From: Candidatus Caldilinea saccharophila
GTDB lineage: Bacteria; Chloroflexota; Anaerolineae; Caldilineales; Caldilineaceae
Length of the DNA: 64,000 nucleotides
Assembly: GCA_016710365.1 (NCBI GenBank)
Contig: JADJVW010000011.1
Coordinates: forward strand, 62,001-126,000
Direction of reading: 5' to 3'
Shown here piece by piece: positions 36,216 through 44,557 of this stretch; the first letter of the stretch is position 1; each line of letters begins with the position of its first letter. The notes under the pieces are model-generated. The model saw only the letters and a list, made by a program, of their open reading frames with translations. It made no database searches and was not told where the DNA came from. A program made the position numbers and the translations under genes.

Positions 36216-38918
36216 TCATCTCTCCAGGCAACACTCCCCTTGTTGCAAGATGTTAGGCAGAAATAGCTGCACGCCCATTCCTGCACAGGGAAGCGGATCG
36301 GCGACGGGCGGCTGTAAGGCGCCAGCGACGACGGTGACGCCAAACGCCCCCGGTCGGTTGACTGCCGCCGCCAGACAGTTGTTGGCTGCATCCGGCTGGG
36401 TGACGAGGGCCGCCCAGCTTTGAACGGCTGGATTATAGACGCGCAACGCCAGCCTCTGTTCGTCAATGCCGGATACATTGGCATCCGCATAGCGAACCGT
36501 AACCGTGTACGGTTGCATGAATCTCGTCTGTGTGACGCCACCCGCCGTGACCGCCTCCACCGTAAACTGTAGATCGGTCAGGCCGCCTTCCTGCAGCGCC
36601 GGCGCACTCTGCTTGATGCGAGCCGCGGTCGTGGTTGCGGGCGCCGTGACCGTCAGGGTGACTGTCGTCGCCTCGGTCACCGCACCGGAGGGGAAGATCA
36701 TCGTAATGTTCACCGGGGCGCTGCTGCTCGTTGAAGTCGTCGCGGTGAGGGTCGTTGCCATCGACGGTGTGAGTTGCGCCCCTGTTGAAACGAGATTGCC
36801 TTGTGCGGGCGGAGGCGCACTGACCCCAGCGCACGCAGGGTTGGTCTCAGCGGCGGTGGCAATGACGAACTCGTCGCGATAGTTCCCAAGGGCCGCCTCC
36901 GTTTCTGCATAAATGGCGCACGCCGAGATCGCGTAACGCACGAAGCCGTAGGAAGGCTGTTCGTTGGCGCCCATCCAGGTGGCAAAGTAGGGTCGCTCCG
37001 GGTCGTTCAGCGCGACATCGCGTAATTTGGCGCCCATCGTGCCTGCCACGACGAGGATACTGCCGGCGCCGCGCGTAAAGCGCTTGCTGACGCCGGCATC
37101 GGCCACGCAATCCGCAGCGTAGGCGTTGACCGGCAGGGTGGGGCAATTGGCGTTGAGTACCAGTTGTTTGCTGCGTTCATAGAGATGCTCGTGACCCTGC
37201 AGAATCAGATCGACCTTTTTACTGACCAACAGATCCAAAAGTTCCTGTCCGATCTCACACGATTTCTCCCCCATCGTGATGCAGTTTTTGTGCATAGCGA
37301 CGACGACCCACCGCCCCCGGGTCTGGGCTTCATCAATCCGCGCCTTCAACCAGTCGCAATTTTCTGTCTCGCCATTTTTGCAGAACTCGAAGCGCGCGCC
37401 GCTGCGATCGAGCGCCGGGTCGATCAGGATGAAGCGCGCCAGCGGCGCGTTGCTCGGATAATCAAAGAAGTAACGGTGCGCATACAGCCCCTGCACGCCA
37501 AGACGGTCGGGCAGACATTGGGCGAATTCGTCGATAAAGCCATTTTCCCCCGGTTGGTCCTCGTGGTTGCCGGCCAGCACCTCAAAAGGAAACTCCGTTC
37601 CCACCTGTTGTTGGACGTATGTACACCAGGCTGACTCCGGCATGATATCACTGTAACTCATATCGCCCAGCGCCAGATAGAAGTCGACGCCCGACTTGCC
37701 TACCCTGCCCAGGGTGGCCGTCGTGCGGTCATTGCCGCCATGATCGCCGCCGGCCGCAAAGCTGAACCCGGGCGGGGGGAGCGTGCCGCCAGGCAGCGGG
37801 GTTGGCGGCGGCGCGCCCTTTTCGCCCGTGCCACTCTCCAGCGGCGGCAGCAGTTCCGCCAGCACGCTGATATACTCGTTCTGAAACGGCGCCCCGCTTG
37901 CGTCATATTCTTCACGACCGGTCGCAGGATTGAACACCACCGGATCGCCAGGCTCGACGGCCGTCCCTTCGCCCCATTCGTTCCACGTTGTGATCAGTTT
38001 CCACGTCGCGGTAGCGGCAACCATCGCTTCCACGGCCGCGCGGAATTCAGCTTGATCGCGCAGCAGCCTGGGCGCTGTGTTGGCTGTGTCCAGCCAGAAG
38101 CCGGGGCTGACGCCAAAAGAATAGGGGCTTTGGTCGCTGGTGCGCACAGCCGGGGCATACTGATGCCAACTGTCAGGTTGCGGCGTGACGTTTCTGTAGT
38201 TGGCGAAAACCTTCAGGACAACATAAAAGGGCCTTCCCGCCAGTTGATTGGCCTCATGCCAGCGTTGGGTGAGCGCCGCGTCATCCGTGTTATCGGCATA
38301 GACAAAGATAACCGGCTTGCCGTCGATCTGCAGATACGCCGGTTCGTCCGCATAGTGCGTTGCAATATAGTTCAGATCATCAGCAATGGCTTGCGGCGTC
38401 GGATCGCCTGTGCTCTCCGCTTCGTAATAGAGCGCCCAGCGCAGATTGGGGTACGGATTGTCGGGGCGCTGCATCACATCGCCGATCATAAAGGCAAATG
38501 CCTGGTCGGTTTGGACGCCGGCGCCCCACCATGAGCTGATGGCAACCTCGATGCGCGCTTCGGCCATCTTGCGCAACTGCCAGTACAGGACAGCCGGGTC
38601 GTGGGCGCTATACAATTCTTGCGATGGATCGAACTGTGTTGCATCGAGATCTGGCAGATAGTGGGAGAACCAGGTGGCCGGCGGGTGATTTCCATGACCT
38701 TCCCAGCCTCCCCACCGGCCATCGATGGCGGGAGCTTGATACCAGGGATAATAAAACGTAGCGTAAAATGGTGCGGATGGCTGAAAGACCGGCTCAGCAG
38801 AAAGGGTGCTTGACATCACCCTGCTGACAAAAAAGGGAAAGGCAATGACCATTCCCAGGGAAGCGCAACAAGCCAACAGAAGTCTACGCAGCGTGCTCTC
38901 TTTCGTTTGCATTTTCAT
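36216..38918 (-). CDS. Secreted two-enzyme fusion: GH99-like glycosidase + metallophosphoesterase
   Basis: 900 residues. Signal peptide (~12-42). Residues ~50-365 are GH99-like (FYYPWYQAPAIDGRWGGWEG, ISSWWGAGVQTDQAF, LITTWNEWGEGTAVEPG). A Pro-rich linker (~370-390) joins to a calcineurin-type metallophosphoesterase (~392-690) with GDHGGND, LALGDMSYSD, LAGNHEDQ, VVAMHKNC and LILQGHEHLYER. A Thr-rich Ig-like region follows, and the C-terminus is GVQLFLPNILQQG. The RBS is strong (GGAGGTGA, 8 bases before ATG 38918). The same two activities are separate proteins in the 20113-32544 operon. It is a single-gene unit with repeat elements on its 5' side. It probably trims phosphorylated mannose-type glycans outside the cell (inference). 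Confidence 0.87.
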   Translation of the reverse strand: MKMQTKESTLRRLLLACCASLGMVIAFPFFVSRVMSSTLSAEPVFQPSAPFYATFYYPWYQAPAIDGRWGGWEGHGNHPPATWFSHYLPDLDATQFDPSQELYSAHDPAVLYWQLRKMAEARIEVAISSWWGAGVQTDQAFAFMIGDVMQRPDNPYPNLRWALYYEAESTGDPTPQAIADDLNYIATHYADEPAYLQIDGKPVIFVYADNTDDAALTQRWHEANQLAGRPFYVVLKVFANYRNVTPQPDSWHQYAPAVRTSDQSPYSFGVSPGFWLDTANTAPRLLRDQAEFRAAVEAMVAATATWKLITTWNEWGEGTAVEPGDPVVFNPATGREEYDASGAPFQNEYISVLAELLPPLESGTGEKGAPPPTPLPGGTLPPPGFSFAAGGDHGGNDRTTATLGRVGKSGVDFYLALGDMSYSDIMPESAWCTYVQQQVGTEFPFEVLAGNHEDQPGENGFIDEFAQCLPDRLGVQGLYAHRYFFDYPSNAPLARFILIDPALDRSGARFEFCKNGETENCDWLKARIDEAQTRGRWVVVAMHKNCITMGEKSCEIGQELLDLLVSKKVDLILQGHEHLYERSKQLVLNANCPTLPVNAYAADCVADAGVSKRFTRGAGSILVVAGTMGAKLRDVALNDPERPYFATWMGANEQPSYGFVRYAISACAIYAETEAALGNYRDEFVIATAAETNPACAGVSAPPPAQGNLVSTGAQLTPSMATTLTATTSTSSSAPVNITMIFPSGAVTEATTVTLTVTAPATTTAARIKQSAPALQEGGLTDLQFTVEAVTAGGVTQTRFMQPYTVTVRYADANVSGIDEQRLALRVYNPAVQSWAALVTQPDAANNCLAAAVNRPGAFGVTVVAGALQPPVADPLPCAGMGVQLFLPNILQQGECCLER

Positions 38919-38981
38919 GGTAAATCACCTCCAAACACATTGTAGCCAATTTTCGTAAGCACACAATACCTAAAATTCAGC

Positions 38982-39104
38982 GGGTCAAGCGGATCTCGTG
39001 TGGTTACGTGCCGGGGACGGGCTTGCGGTGCTTCGGTCGCGCAGACAACGTTCAGCCCGTCCCCGGCACGTAAGCCCCGACCACATGAATTCCGGTTGAG
39101 CCAA
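38982..39104 (-). repeat. 123-bp hairpin repeat, copy 2 (inverted)
   Basis: This is the reverse complement of 19921-20043 with only a few differences. The 20-bp arms are at 39004-39023 and 39054-39073 and the loop is 30 bases. It lies 64 bases upstream of the GH99-phosphoesterase start, so its insertion may have reshaped that promoter region. Confidence 0.7.
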
Positions 39105-39112
39105 TTCAATCT

Positions 39113-39201
39113 TTCATGAAACTCACACAAAGTCACAAAGAACACAAAGAGCGCTATCTTGAACTTTGCGTCTTCGTGTGAGGCAAAATTGTGAAGTACT
39201 G
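39113..39201. repeat. MITE-like element, copy 3 (left end degraded)
   Basis: The right end AAAATTGTGAAGTACTG matches the terminal repeat of copies 1 and 2. The left end TTCATGAAACTCACACAAAG matches the inner end of copy 1 with one change but lacks the outer CAGTAC. It sits directly beside the 123-bp repeat and abuts a truncated gene at 39205. Confidence 0.45.
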
Positions 39202-39204
39202 TCC

Positions 39205-39345
39205 TTGCGCCGCGCCGAGCTTGCCAAAGCGCAGGGCGACCGCCCGGCCGCGCAACGGTGGGCCGCGGAGGCGCTGCACCGCCAGCCCGCTTGGGACGAA
39301 GCGCAGGCCATCGCGGAGTGGGCGGCCGGTGCGGCGCCCATCTGA
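39205..39345 (+). pseudogene. 3' remnant of a TPR-like gene
   Basis: An open frame of 47 codons ends at TGA 39343. It encodes LRRAELAKAQGDRPAAQRWA and EALHRQPAWDEAQAIAEWA, with the spacing and Ala/Trp pattern of a TPR or alpha-solenoid repeat. There is no start or upstream remainder: the MITE-like element ends 3 bases before it. It appears to be the tail of a gene cut by insertion or rearrangement. Confidence 0.45.
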
Positions 39346-39677
39346 TCAGCGGGTTGCAGGCAATTTGTAGAGGGACTTTCCGTCGATACGCGCGAGTGCA
39401 GCTTTTTCATCTGTGAAATCTGCGCCATCTGTGGATGATTTACGCTTTGCGTCCTCTCGCCAGACCCCCGCAGCCCGCACACACTCGCCGTCGGCGGAGA
39501 AAGCGAAGTCGCGCGCGGCCAACGCCGCAGCTTGCTCGGCTGCAATGATTTGTCCGTCACAGAAAAAGCAAGTATTCTCCCTTGTCTGACCGTGAGCAGT
39601 TGTCTGCGAGACCATTTTTGTGGGAACACGCTCTGCGCCTCCGCGTCAGAAGGCTTTTCATAGACAGGAGCATAACC
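39346..39677. other. Intergenic stretch with short repeats
   Basis: It contains an ATCTGTGAAATCTGCGCCAT-type repeat like those at 7020-7075. A minus-strand open frame through it translates the repeat itself and has no RBS or recognisable domain, so I do not call a gene. The right end holds AGGAG, which serves the next gene. Confidence 0.4.
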
Positions 39678-40445
39678 TTGATCGACGTCGAACGGATCCA
39701 GGCGCAACTGCGCGCCGCGGTGCGTCTCAGCCATGAAGCGGTGGCCGCACCGCCCTTCACCTGTTTTTTTAACCCGGACAGCGACGCCACTTATGCCAAT
39801 GCCGTCATCCCGGATGAACCGGTTGCGGCAGGGGTCGATCGCGCGCTGGAGGAGGTGGCGCACCATTTCCGCGCCCGCCAACGCCGGCCGCGCTTTGAAT
39901 ATCTGGAGGCCTTTGCGCCCGATCTAGCGGCTGTGCTGGAGATGCACGGCTACCACTGCGAGATGCGCTCGCTCTTGATGGTTTGCACGCTGGCCTCGCT
40001 GACCCGGCCGCCGTGGCCGCAGGGAATGACAGTCGAGAAGGTGGATGGACAGACGCCGATCGAGGTGGTGCAGGACCTGATGACGCTTCAGTCGCGCGCG
40101 TTCGGGAATGTGGACGCGCCGCGCGCCTCAGCGACCGAGGCGCGCCAGTTTCGCCAACGCTTTGCCGCGCTGCAGCTCTTCCTGGCGCGGCTGGGCGATG
40201 TGGCGGTCAGCGCGTCCAGCCTGACCGCGCCCTATGCAGGGATCGCCGAACTGGCCGGGGTTGCCACCGCCGCGGCCTTTCGCCGTCGCGGTCTGGCCGC
40301 GGCGCTGACCTATGCCGCAACCGCGGACGCCTTTGCACAGGGCGTTGAGCAGGTTTTTCTCACCGCGGCCAATGCGGACGCGGGCCGCGTCTACGCCCGT
40401 GCGGGCTTCACTGCCGCGGGCAGCGGGCTGGCCTATCTGCTCTGA
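39678..40445 (+). CDS. GNAT-family N-acetyltransferase
   Basis: 255 residues from TTG 39678. This start is preferred because AGGAG lies 7 bases upstream and the longer ATG reading (39582) has no RBS and runs through non-conserved sequence. The C-terminal ~130 residues carry the acetyl-CoA-binding pattern: AELAGVATAAAFRRRGLAAAL (motif A, R/Q-x-x-G-x-A/G) and VFLTAANADAGRVYARAGFT (motif B). The N-terminal ~120 residues are a second GNAT-like half. It acetylates an unknown amine in the cytoplasm. It converges on the jacalin/HhH gene. Confidence 0.82.
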   Translation: MIDVERIQAQLRAAVRLSHEAVAAPPFTCFFNPDSDATYANAVIPDEPVAAGVDRALEEVAHHFRARQRRPRFEYLEAFAPDLAAVLEMHGYHCEMRSLLMVCTLASLTRPPWPQGMTVEKVDGQTPIEVVQDLMTLQSRAFGNVDAPRASATEARQFRQRFAALQLFLARLGDVAVSASSLTAPYAGIAELAGVATAAAFRRRGLAAALTYAATADAFAQGVEQVFLTAANADAGRVYARAGFTAAGSGLAYLL

Positions 40446-40476
40446 CCTGCTCTGGCATCATTGGGCGGCAAACAGT

Positions 40477-40504
40477 GCGGCGAGATCTAACTGGATCTCG
40501 CCGC
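40477..40504. terminator. Hairpin between convergent genes
   Basis: GCGGCGAGATC (40477-40487) and GATCTCGCCGC (40494-40504) form a perfect 11-bp stem with a 6-base loop, placed between the stops of the acetyltransferase (plus) and the jacalin/HhH gene (minus). It could serve both directions, though no T-run follows. Confidence 0.55.
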
Positions 40505-40514
40505 AAGCAATCAG

Positions 40515-41573
40515 CTACTTTGCGCGCCCGCCTTTGAGACTGGACTGCAAAAGTTTCAGTGCGTTCATGTCACCCTTAGCAGCCAGCGTCGCCTGGCTGG
40601 GCCAGCTTGCCGGGTCGGCGACGGCGAAGCGCCGGCCCGCCCCCAGCAAAATTTCGCGCAGACGCTCCGCTGGTGTGTTGGCAAGGACGGCGAAGGTGGC
40701 AATGCCATGCTGCGCCAGCACCTCGGCGATCTTGGGGCCGATGCCCTCGATCAGCTCGAGGTTGTCAGACGGCATATCCGTTGCCACAACCGCCGCCTGT
40801 CTAGTCTCTACCGGCGGCGAGGCCGGTTCCGCGGGCGCTTCGACCGCCGCGGGGGATGGCTTGGCTTTCCGGGCCGGCTTGGCCGGCGTGGCGACGGCCG
40901 GCGCGACAGCCTCATCCTGGCGTGGGGATGCGGCCGGCCTGGCAGGCGCTTCAACCGCGGCGGGGGATGGCTTGGTTTTCCGGGCAGGTTTGGCCGGCGC
41001 GGCGACAGCCGGCTCCGCCGCGTCTGCATCGGCTGCGACCACAGCGGCCTTCTTCGCCCGTTTGGCTGGCTTGGCAGGCGCTTCGACCGCGGCAACCGAT
41101 TCGGCGGTCCTTTGCGCTTGAGCACCTTGCGCCACAGCGTCCGGTCGTCCACGCGTCAGAATGCCGATCGCGTCGATGTACCAATCCGCGCTGCCAAAAA
41201 AGCCGACGACTTCGCTATCTTCGGGCGCCAGGAACGAAAATGCGTGCTCGCCGCTGCCGCCGCCATAGGTGGGGGACACGCGCAGATTGGTGTGAAAAAC
41301 GATGCTGTCCACATAGCGGCCGCTGCGCCCGCTGATGCCTACGAGATATTCGCCGGCTTCGAGCGCGAATTGGTGCGCATGAGAACCATGGCCGCCAACT
41401 CCAGGCAGCATGTGGCTTTCCCCGGCGGCGTCGGTGTAGCCAATCTGGATCGAGTCGACGAACCAACCGCATGTTACGCGCACTTCGCTGATGCGAGCGC
41501 CCGCGGGGATGACGACCCCTTGAAGTGGGAGACCGCCGTTACCGCCGCTTGGCCCAAGTTTTCCATCTTCCAT
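40515..41573 (-). CDS. Jacalin-like lectin + Lys/Ala/Pro-rich linker + helix-hairpin-helix protein
   Basis: 352 residues, no signal peptide. Residues 1-~145 resemble a jacalin-type beta-prism lectin: GPSGGNGG start, WFVDSIQIGYTD, SGRSGRYVDSIVFHTN, YGGGSGEHAFSF, IDAIGIL. Residues ~155-265 are a low-complexity linker of four AP-A-KPAR-K-(T/A)-KPSPAAVEAPA-like repeats, similar in composition to histone H1-like tails and so possibly nucleic-acid-binding. Residues ~272-315 form a helix-hairpin-helix (NLELIEGIGPKIAEVLAQHG), a motif that contacts DNA or RNA. Start ATG 41573 has AGGAG about 8 bases upstream. The mix of a carbohydrate-binding and a DNA-binding module is unusual. It may attach DNA or a nucleoprotein to a glycan, or the beta-prism may bind another ligand. 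Confidence 0.78.
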   Translation of the reverse strand: MEDGKLGPSGGNGGLPLQGVVIPAGARISEVRVTCGWFVDSIQIGYTDAAGESHMLPGVGGHGSHAHQFALEAGEYLVGISGRSGRYVDSIVFHTNLRVSPTYGGGSGEHAFSFLAPEDSEVVGFFGSADWYIDAIGILTRGRPDAVAQGAQAQRTAESVAAVEAPAKPAKRAKKAAVVAADADAAEPAVAAPAKPARKTKPSPAAVEAPARPAASPRQDEAVAPAVATPAKPARKAKPSPAAVEAPAEPASPPVETRQAAVVATDMPSDNLELIEGIGPKIAEVLAQHGIATFAVLANTPAERLREILLGAGRRFAVADPASWPSQATLAAKGDMNALKLLQSSLKGGRAK

Positions 41574-41598
41574 CTGGCTTTGCTCCTTTTTTGCTATT

Positions 41599-42790
41599 TT
41601 ATTTCATAACGGGACGCAGCTTCAAGGCAAGCTGCAAAGAAAAGCGTGCATCGGCATCGTCCAGATCCAACTGAGTGATCTGCGCGATCTGTTCGAGCCG
41701 ATAAGTCAACGTGTTGCGATGAATGTGCAGGCGCGTGGCAGTCTGGCTTAGATTGCCGTGACAGACAAAAAAGACGTCCAGCGTCTGCACTAGCTCCGCA
41801 TTGCGATTGTCGTCGTGGCTAATCAACTTGCCGAGCGTTTTGCGATAGAAGCGCGCTGCCTCCGGGTTGCTGCCCAGCCCGGTCAAAAGCTGATAGAGGC
41901 CCAGATCACCGAAGTAGGTGACGGGAGAAGTCTCCCACTCTTTGCCCAATCGCCAGCTTTCACGCGCCTGCATCTGGCTCTGTCTCCAGTGCGCTGGCCC
42001 GACGCCAGGCCGCCCAATGCCGATCACCACGCGCACTTTGGGGTGGGTGGTCTGCAGACGGGCGGTCAGGTCGTGGGCAACGGCTTTGAGCGCACGTCCG
42101 CTCTTGGGGTCGTCGACCGGCCAGAAAATGAGGACGCCTTCCTCGCGCTTCGCATACGGCCCGGTGATGTTCTGCTGTTGCACAAAACGCAACAAGGGCG
42201 CGGGCCAGTTCGGCACATGCGTGGCTTCGATCAGGATCGCAACATGCGGCTTCACCAGATCGTACCCTAATGAGGCGCCGCGTTGAATCCATGCCTGTTC
42301 ATCCGCAATTTCGGAGGCGAGCAACTCGTCCAGAAAAGTGGCGCGCATTCGATCTTCGGCGATGCCAACCGCGTTCTGTTTTGCCCACTCCAGCGCCGCC
42401 GCCGACGCGCCCTGGAGCGCTGCCACTTCTTCGACAGCCGAGATTTCCTGACCGGCCACCGTTTCGCGGCGCAGCAATAAACAGTACCCGCGCACGACGT
42501 CACCCACACAGATCGCCGAGACGATCGATGCGCGGAATGCGCCGCTGCTGCTGGCAAGAGGAAGCAGGCCGACGGCTTGGGGCAGCGCGCCTGGAGCCTG
42601 CGTCGCCATCCAACTGCGCAGGAGGGTGGGATTGGGCAGCGCGTCCAAGACAACCTGCTGTTGGTCCGGGCCGCCTTTTTCCAGACCCGCCGCGACGGAG
42701 ACGCGGCCATCCTCCGCCACCAAAATGACCGGCTGCTGTACAAAGGCAAAGAGATGCTGGACGATCTGCTTCAATCCGCCGCCGTTGAGG
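41599..42790 (-). CDS. PucR-family transcriptional regulator, C-terminal part (3' part of a frameshifted gene)
   Basis: It holds the GAF/linker region, GGDEF-like middle domain and PucR-type C-terminal helix-turn-helix: LDVFFVCHGNLSQTATRLHI, HRNTLTYRLEQIAQI and DDADARFSLQLALKL. This is the CdaR/PucR output signature. The frame joins the upstream part (42791-43234) near 42790, where CGGCGGCGG has probably lost or gained one base. The gene ends 25 bases before the jacalin/HhH gene and runs in the same direction, so co-transcription is possible. Confidence 0.85.
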
Positions 42791-43234
42791 CGCCTGGCTC
42801 AACTCACGTTGCAACTCGGCTGAACGTTGTGTGATATAGCCTGAGCGGTCGACGATCAACCGGATGATGGCGCGTTCGACCTGGGTCAGCGAGATGGCGT
42901 CGGGCAACTGGAAGAGCGCGATATGACAGTCGTTTGCTGCTGCGATGGCTGTAGCCGAGACCGGCCCCAAAACTGCCACGCCGGAGATGCCCGGCGTCCG
43001 CAGGCTATAGATGACGCGCTCGAGGCGGGCTTTGGGGTCGAGATGGCGCAGGTCTTCAATATCGACTAATGCCAGTTCGTTGCCGTCTAGCTTCGGGAAG
43101 GCCGGGGGGCTTGGGCGCAAGCTGCACGCCCAACTGACCGGCCGGTTCAGGAATTCGCCACCCACCAGCAACTGGGTTTCTAATGGAAGCGCCAAATGAT
43201 AGACATCACCAAGTGTTGCGGTGCTTTTGTACAT
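42791..43234 (-). CDS. PucR-family transcriptional regulator, N-terminal part (5' part of a frameshifted gene)
   Basis: The PucR domain is visible: TLGDVYHLALPLETQLLVGG, RPVSWACSLRP, ELALVDIEDL, GISGVAVLG and ANDCHIALFQLP. Start ATG 43234 follows a 30-base leader from the promoter at 43273-43302. The PucR family senses a small ligand (purine or nitrogen compounds, or sugar acids), but the ligand here is unknown. The reconstructed regulator is ~544 residues, a usual size. Confidence 0.82.
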
Positions 43235-43272
43235 AATTTCTCGATCTGCGCCGAAAACAACGCATTTTGGCT

Positions 43273-43302
43273 ATTATAGAGCCGATTTGAATGCATCTGC
43301 AA
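43273..43302 (-). promoter_or_regulatory. Sigma-70-like promoter of the PucR regulator
   Basis: On the minus strand, TTGCAG (43297-43302), 18 bases, then a perfect TATAAT (43273-43278). The predicted start site is near 43266, leaving a leader of about 30 bases to ATG 43234. Confidence 0.6.
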
Positions 43303-43404
43303 AGCCAGCCTGTCGCGTAAATTGTTCAACTTGCACGAAGGCCGCCAGGGAGAGCACGCGATTGCACGGTTGCGGCGTCTGGCGTTGCGTCTGGAGCAGG
43401 CCAA

Positions 43405-43435
43405 TAAAAAACGGCGGCTAAGAAACAGCCGCCGT
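43405..43435 (-). terminator. Rho-independent terminator after the membrane-protein gene
   Basis: ACGGCGGCT (43411-43419) pairs with AGCCGCCGT (43427-43435) around a 7-base loop. On the minus strand a run of T follows (TTTTTTATT). It lies 58 bases after the stop codon at 43493. Confidence 0.82.
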
Positions 43436-43492
43436 CCAGCTAGATTCGATAAAAGCGCAAACTATGCGCCGCGCCGCACGCGCTGCCGAATG

Positions 43493-43999
43493 TTATTCGT
43501 TGACGCTTGAAGCCATGAACGCCGCCGCGGCGCCGCCCCACAGCGACCATAACACCGCCCAACCCATGCCTACCCACGCCGGATCCTGGCCGATCATCAG
43601 ACCAAGCGCAAAGAAGCCGGCAACGCCAAGGATGAAGCCGAGCAAGCTGCCGAGCCATAGCTTGCCCAACCCAAAGCTGCGATTAAATGCCCAGACAAGC
43701 AAAGGCCAGAGGATGAGGGGCGACAAGATCGGCAGGATAAAGCCGATGATGCCACCGAGCAGTGTTTTCCAATCCTGCCCCAATTTGCCGGCGGCGAGTT
43801 GATAGCCAAGCACCGGGCCGGCGCCGATCAAGAGAAAGGCCAGGATATAGAGCACAGGCATGTTCGTGCCCAGCAATAAACCGGATGCGGCTGCAATCAG
43901 GGCAGAGGCGATGCCTCCGTAGAGTGACGCCATCCACGGGCTTGTTCCCGGACGCGCTCCGGCGTTTGCGGTTGAGAGTGCACTAGTCAGCGGAATCAT
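43493..43999 (-). CDS. Small polytopic membrane protein
   Basis: 168 residues with about four membrane helices (SLYGGIASALIAAASGLLLG, VLYILAFLLIGAGPVLGYQL, TLLGGIIGFILPILSPLIL, LGSLLGFILGVAGFFALGL). A fifth hydrophobic stretch is rich in Trp and Gly. No family is recognised. Start ATG 43999 has AAGGAG 8 bases upstream. A strong terminator follows. It lies 96 bases after the last gene of the shikimate-led operon, so it may be its last member or independent. Confidence 0.75.
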   Translation of the reverse strand: MIPLTSALSTANAGARPGTSPWMASLYGGIASALIAAASGLLLGTNMPVLYILAFLLIGAGPVLGYQLAAGKLGQDWKTLLGGIIGFILPILSPLILWPLLVWAFNRSFGLGKLWLGSLLGFILGVAGFFALGLMIGQDPAWVGMGWAVLWSLWGGAAAAFMASSVNE

Positions 44000-44095
44000 G
44001 GTAATTACTCCTTGGCGTTGGAGATGAGGTGTTCAATACAGGTGAGCCCATCATAGACGAAAATTCCAGGTTGTGCAACCTGCGCAAAAGGCGAA

Positions 44096-44554
44096 TCATG
44101 CGTCCGGCAACTCGTCCCATTCGGCAAGCAGCCAGGCGCCGACCGCCAGATAGACGGTGCGACCTTGCGCGGCTGCGATGACCAGGACCAATCCGTCATC
44201 CTCGTCCACCGCCACATCGCCGAGTTGGGCGCGCCCTGTAACGAACGCGGTAAGCTTGGCGCCGGTTTGCTCCAATCCCTGCCAGGCATCGTCGCCAGGG
44301 TCGTCAAAACAGGCTACGCCATACATTTCGAAGTAGACGCCATCTTCCAGGTAAAGGTCGAGATCAAATGTGGTTGGTTGCTCTGTCTCACCGGTGTGCT
44401 CGGCCAGCGCGTCGGCCAGCGAATCTTCCCATAGGGCAACGTGCACGATGCGCTCGCCGATCAAGGCCGCCAATTCATCGTAGGTCTCGTCATCGACGCT
44501 CGTCAGCAAAGGCAGCTCTTTATCCGCTTGCGTCCCTTTCGTCGTTTTCGTCAC
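44096..44554 (-). CDS. Acidic cytoplasmic protein of unknown function
   Basis: 152 residues starting at GTG 44554 with AGGAG 6 bases upstream; only 3 bases separate it from the stop of the M23-like gene, so translation is coupled. It is acidic (many Asp/Glu), with DETYDELAALIGERIVHVAL and an ED-rich middle (DVAVDEDDGLVLVIAAA). No signal or membrane segment. No family recognised. Confidence 0.72.
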   Translation of the reverse strand: MTKTTKGTQADKELPLLTSVDDETYDELAALIGERIVHVALWEDSLADALAEHTGETEQPTTFDLDLYLEDGVYFEMYGVACFDDPGDDAWQGLEQTGAKLTAFVTGRAQLGDVAVDEDDGLVLVIAAAQGRTVYLAVGAWLLAEWDELPDA

Positions 44555-44557
44555 GGG

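Noticed and set aside
35935..36423. Plus-strand open frame upstream of the sensor kinase
   Set aside because: It overlaps the 3' end of the GH99-phosphoesterase gene on the other strand and shows no domain or RBS.
39346..39615. 89-codon minus-strand open frame with a CFFCDG motif
   Set aside because: About a third of it translates the dispersed CTGTGAAATCTGCGCC repeat; no RBS, no signal of selection by eye.
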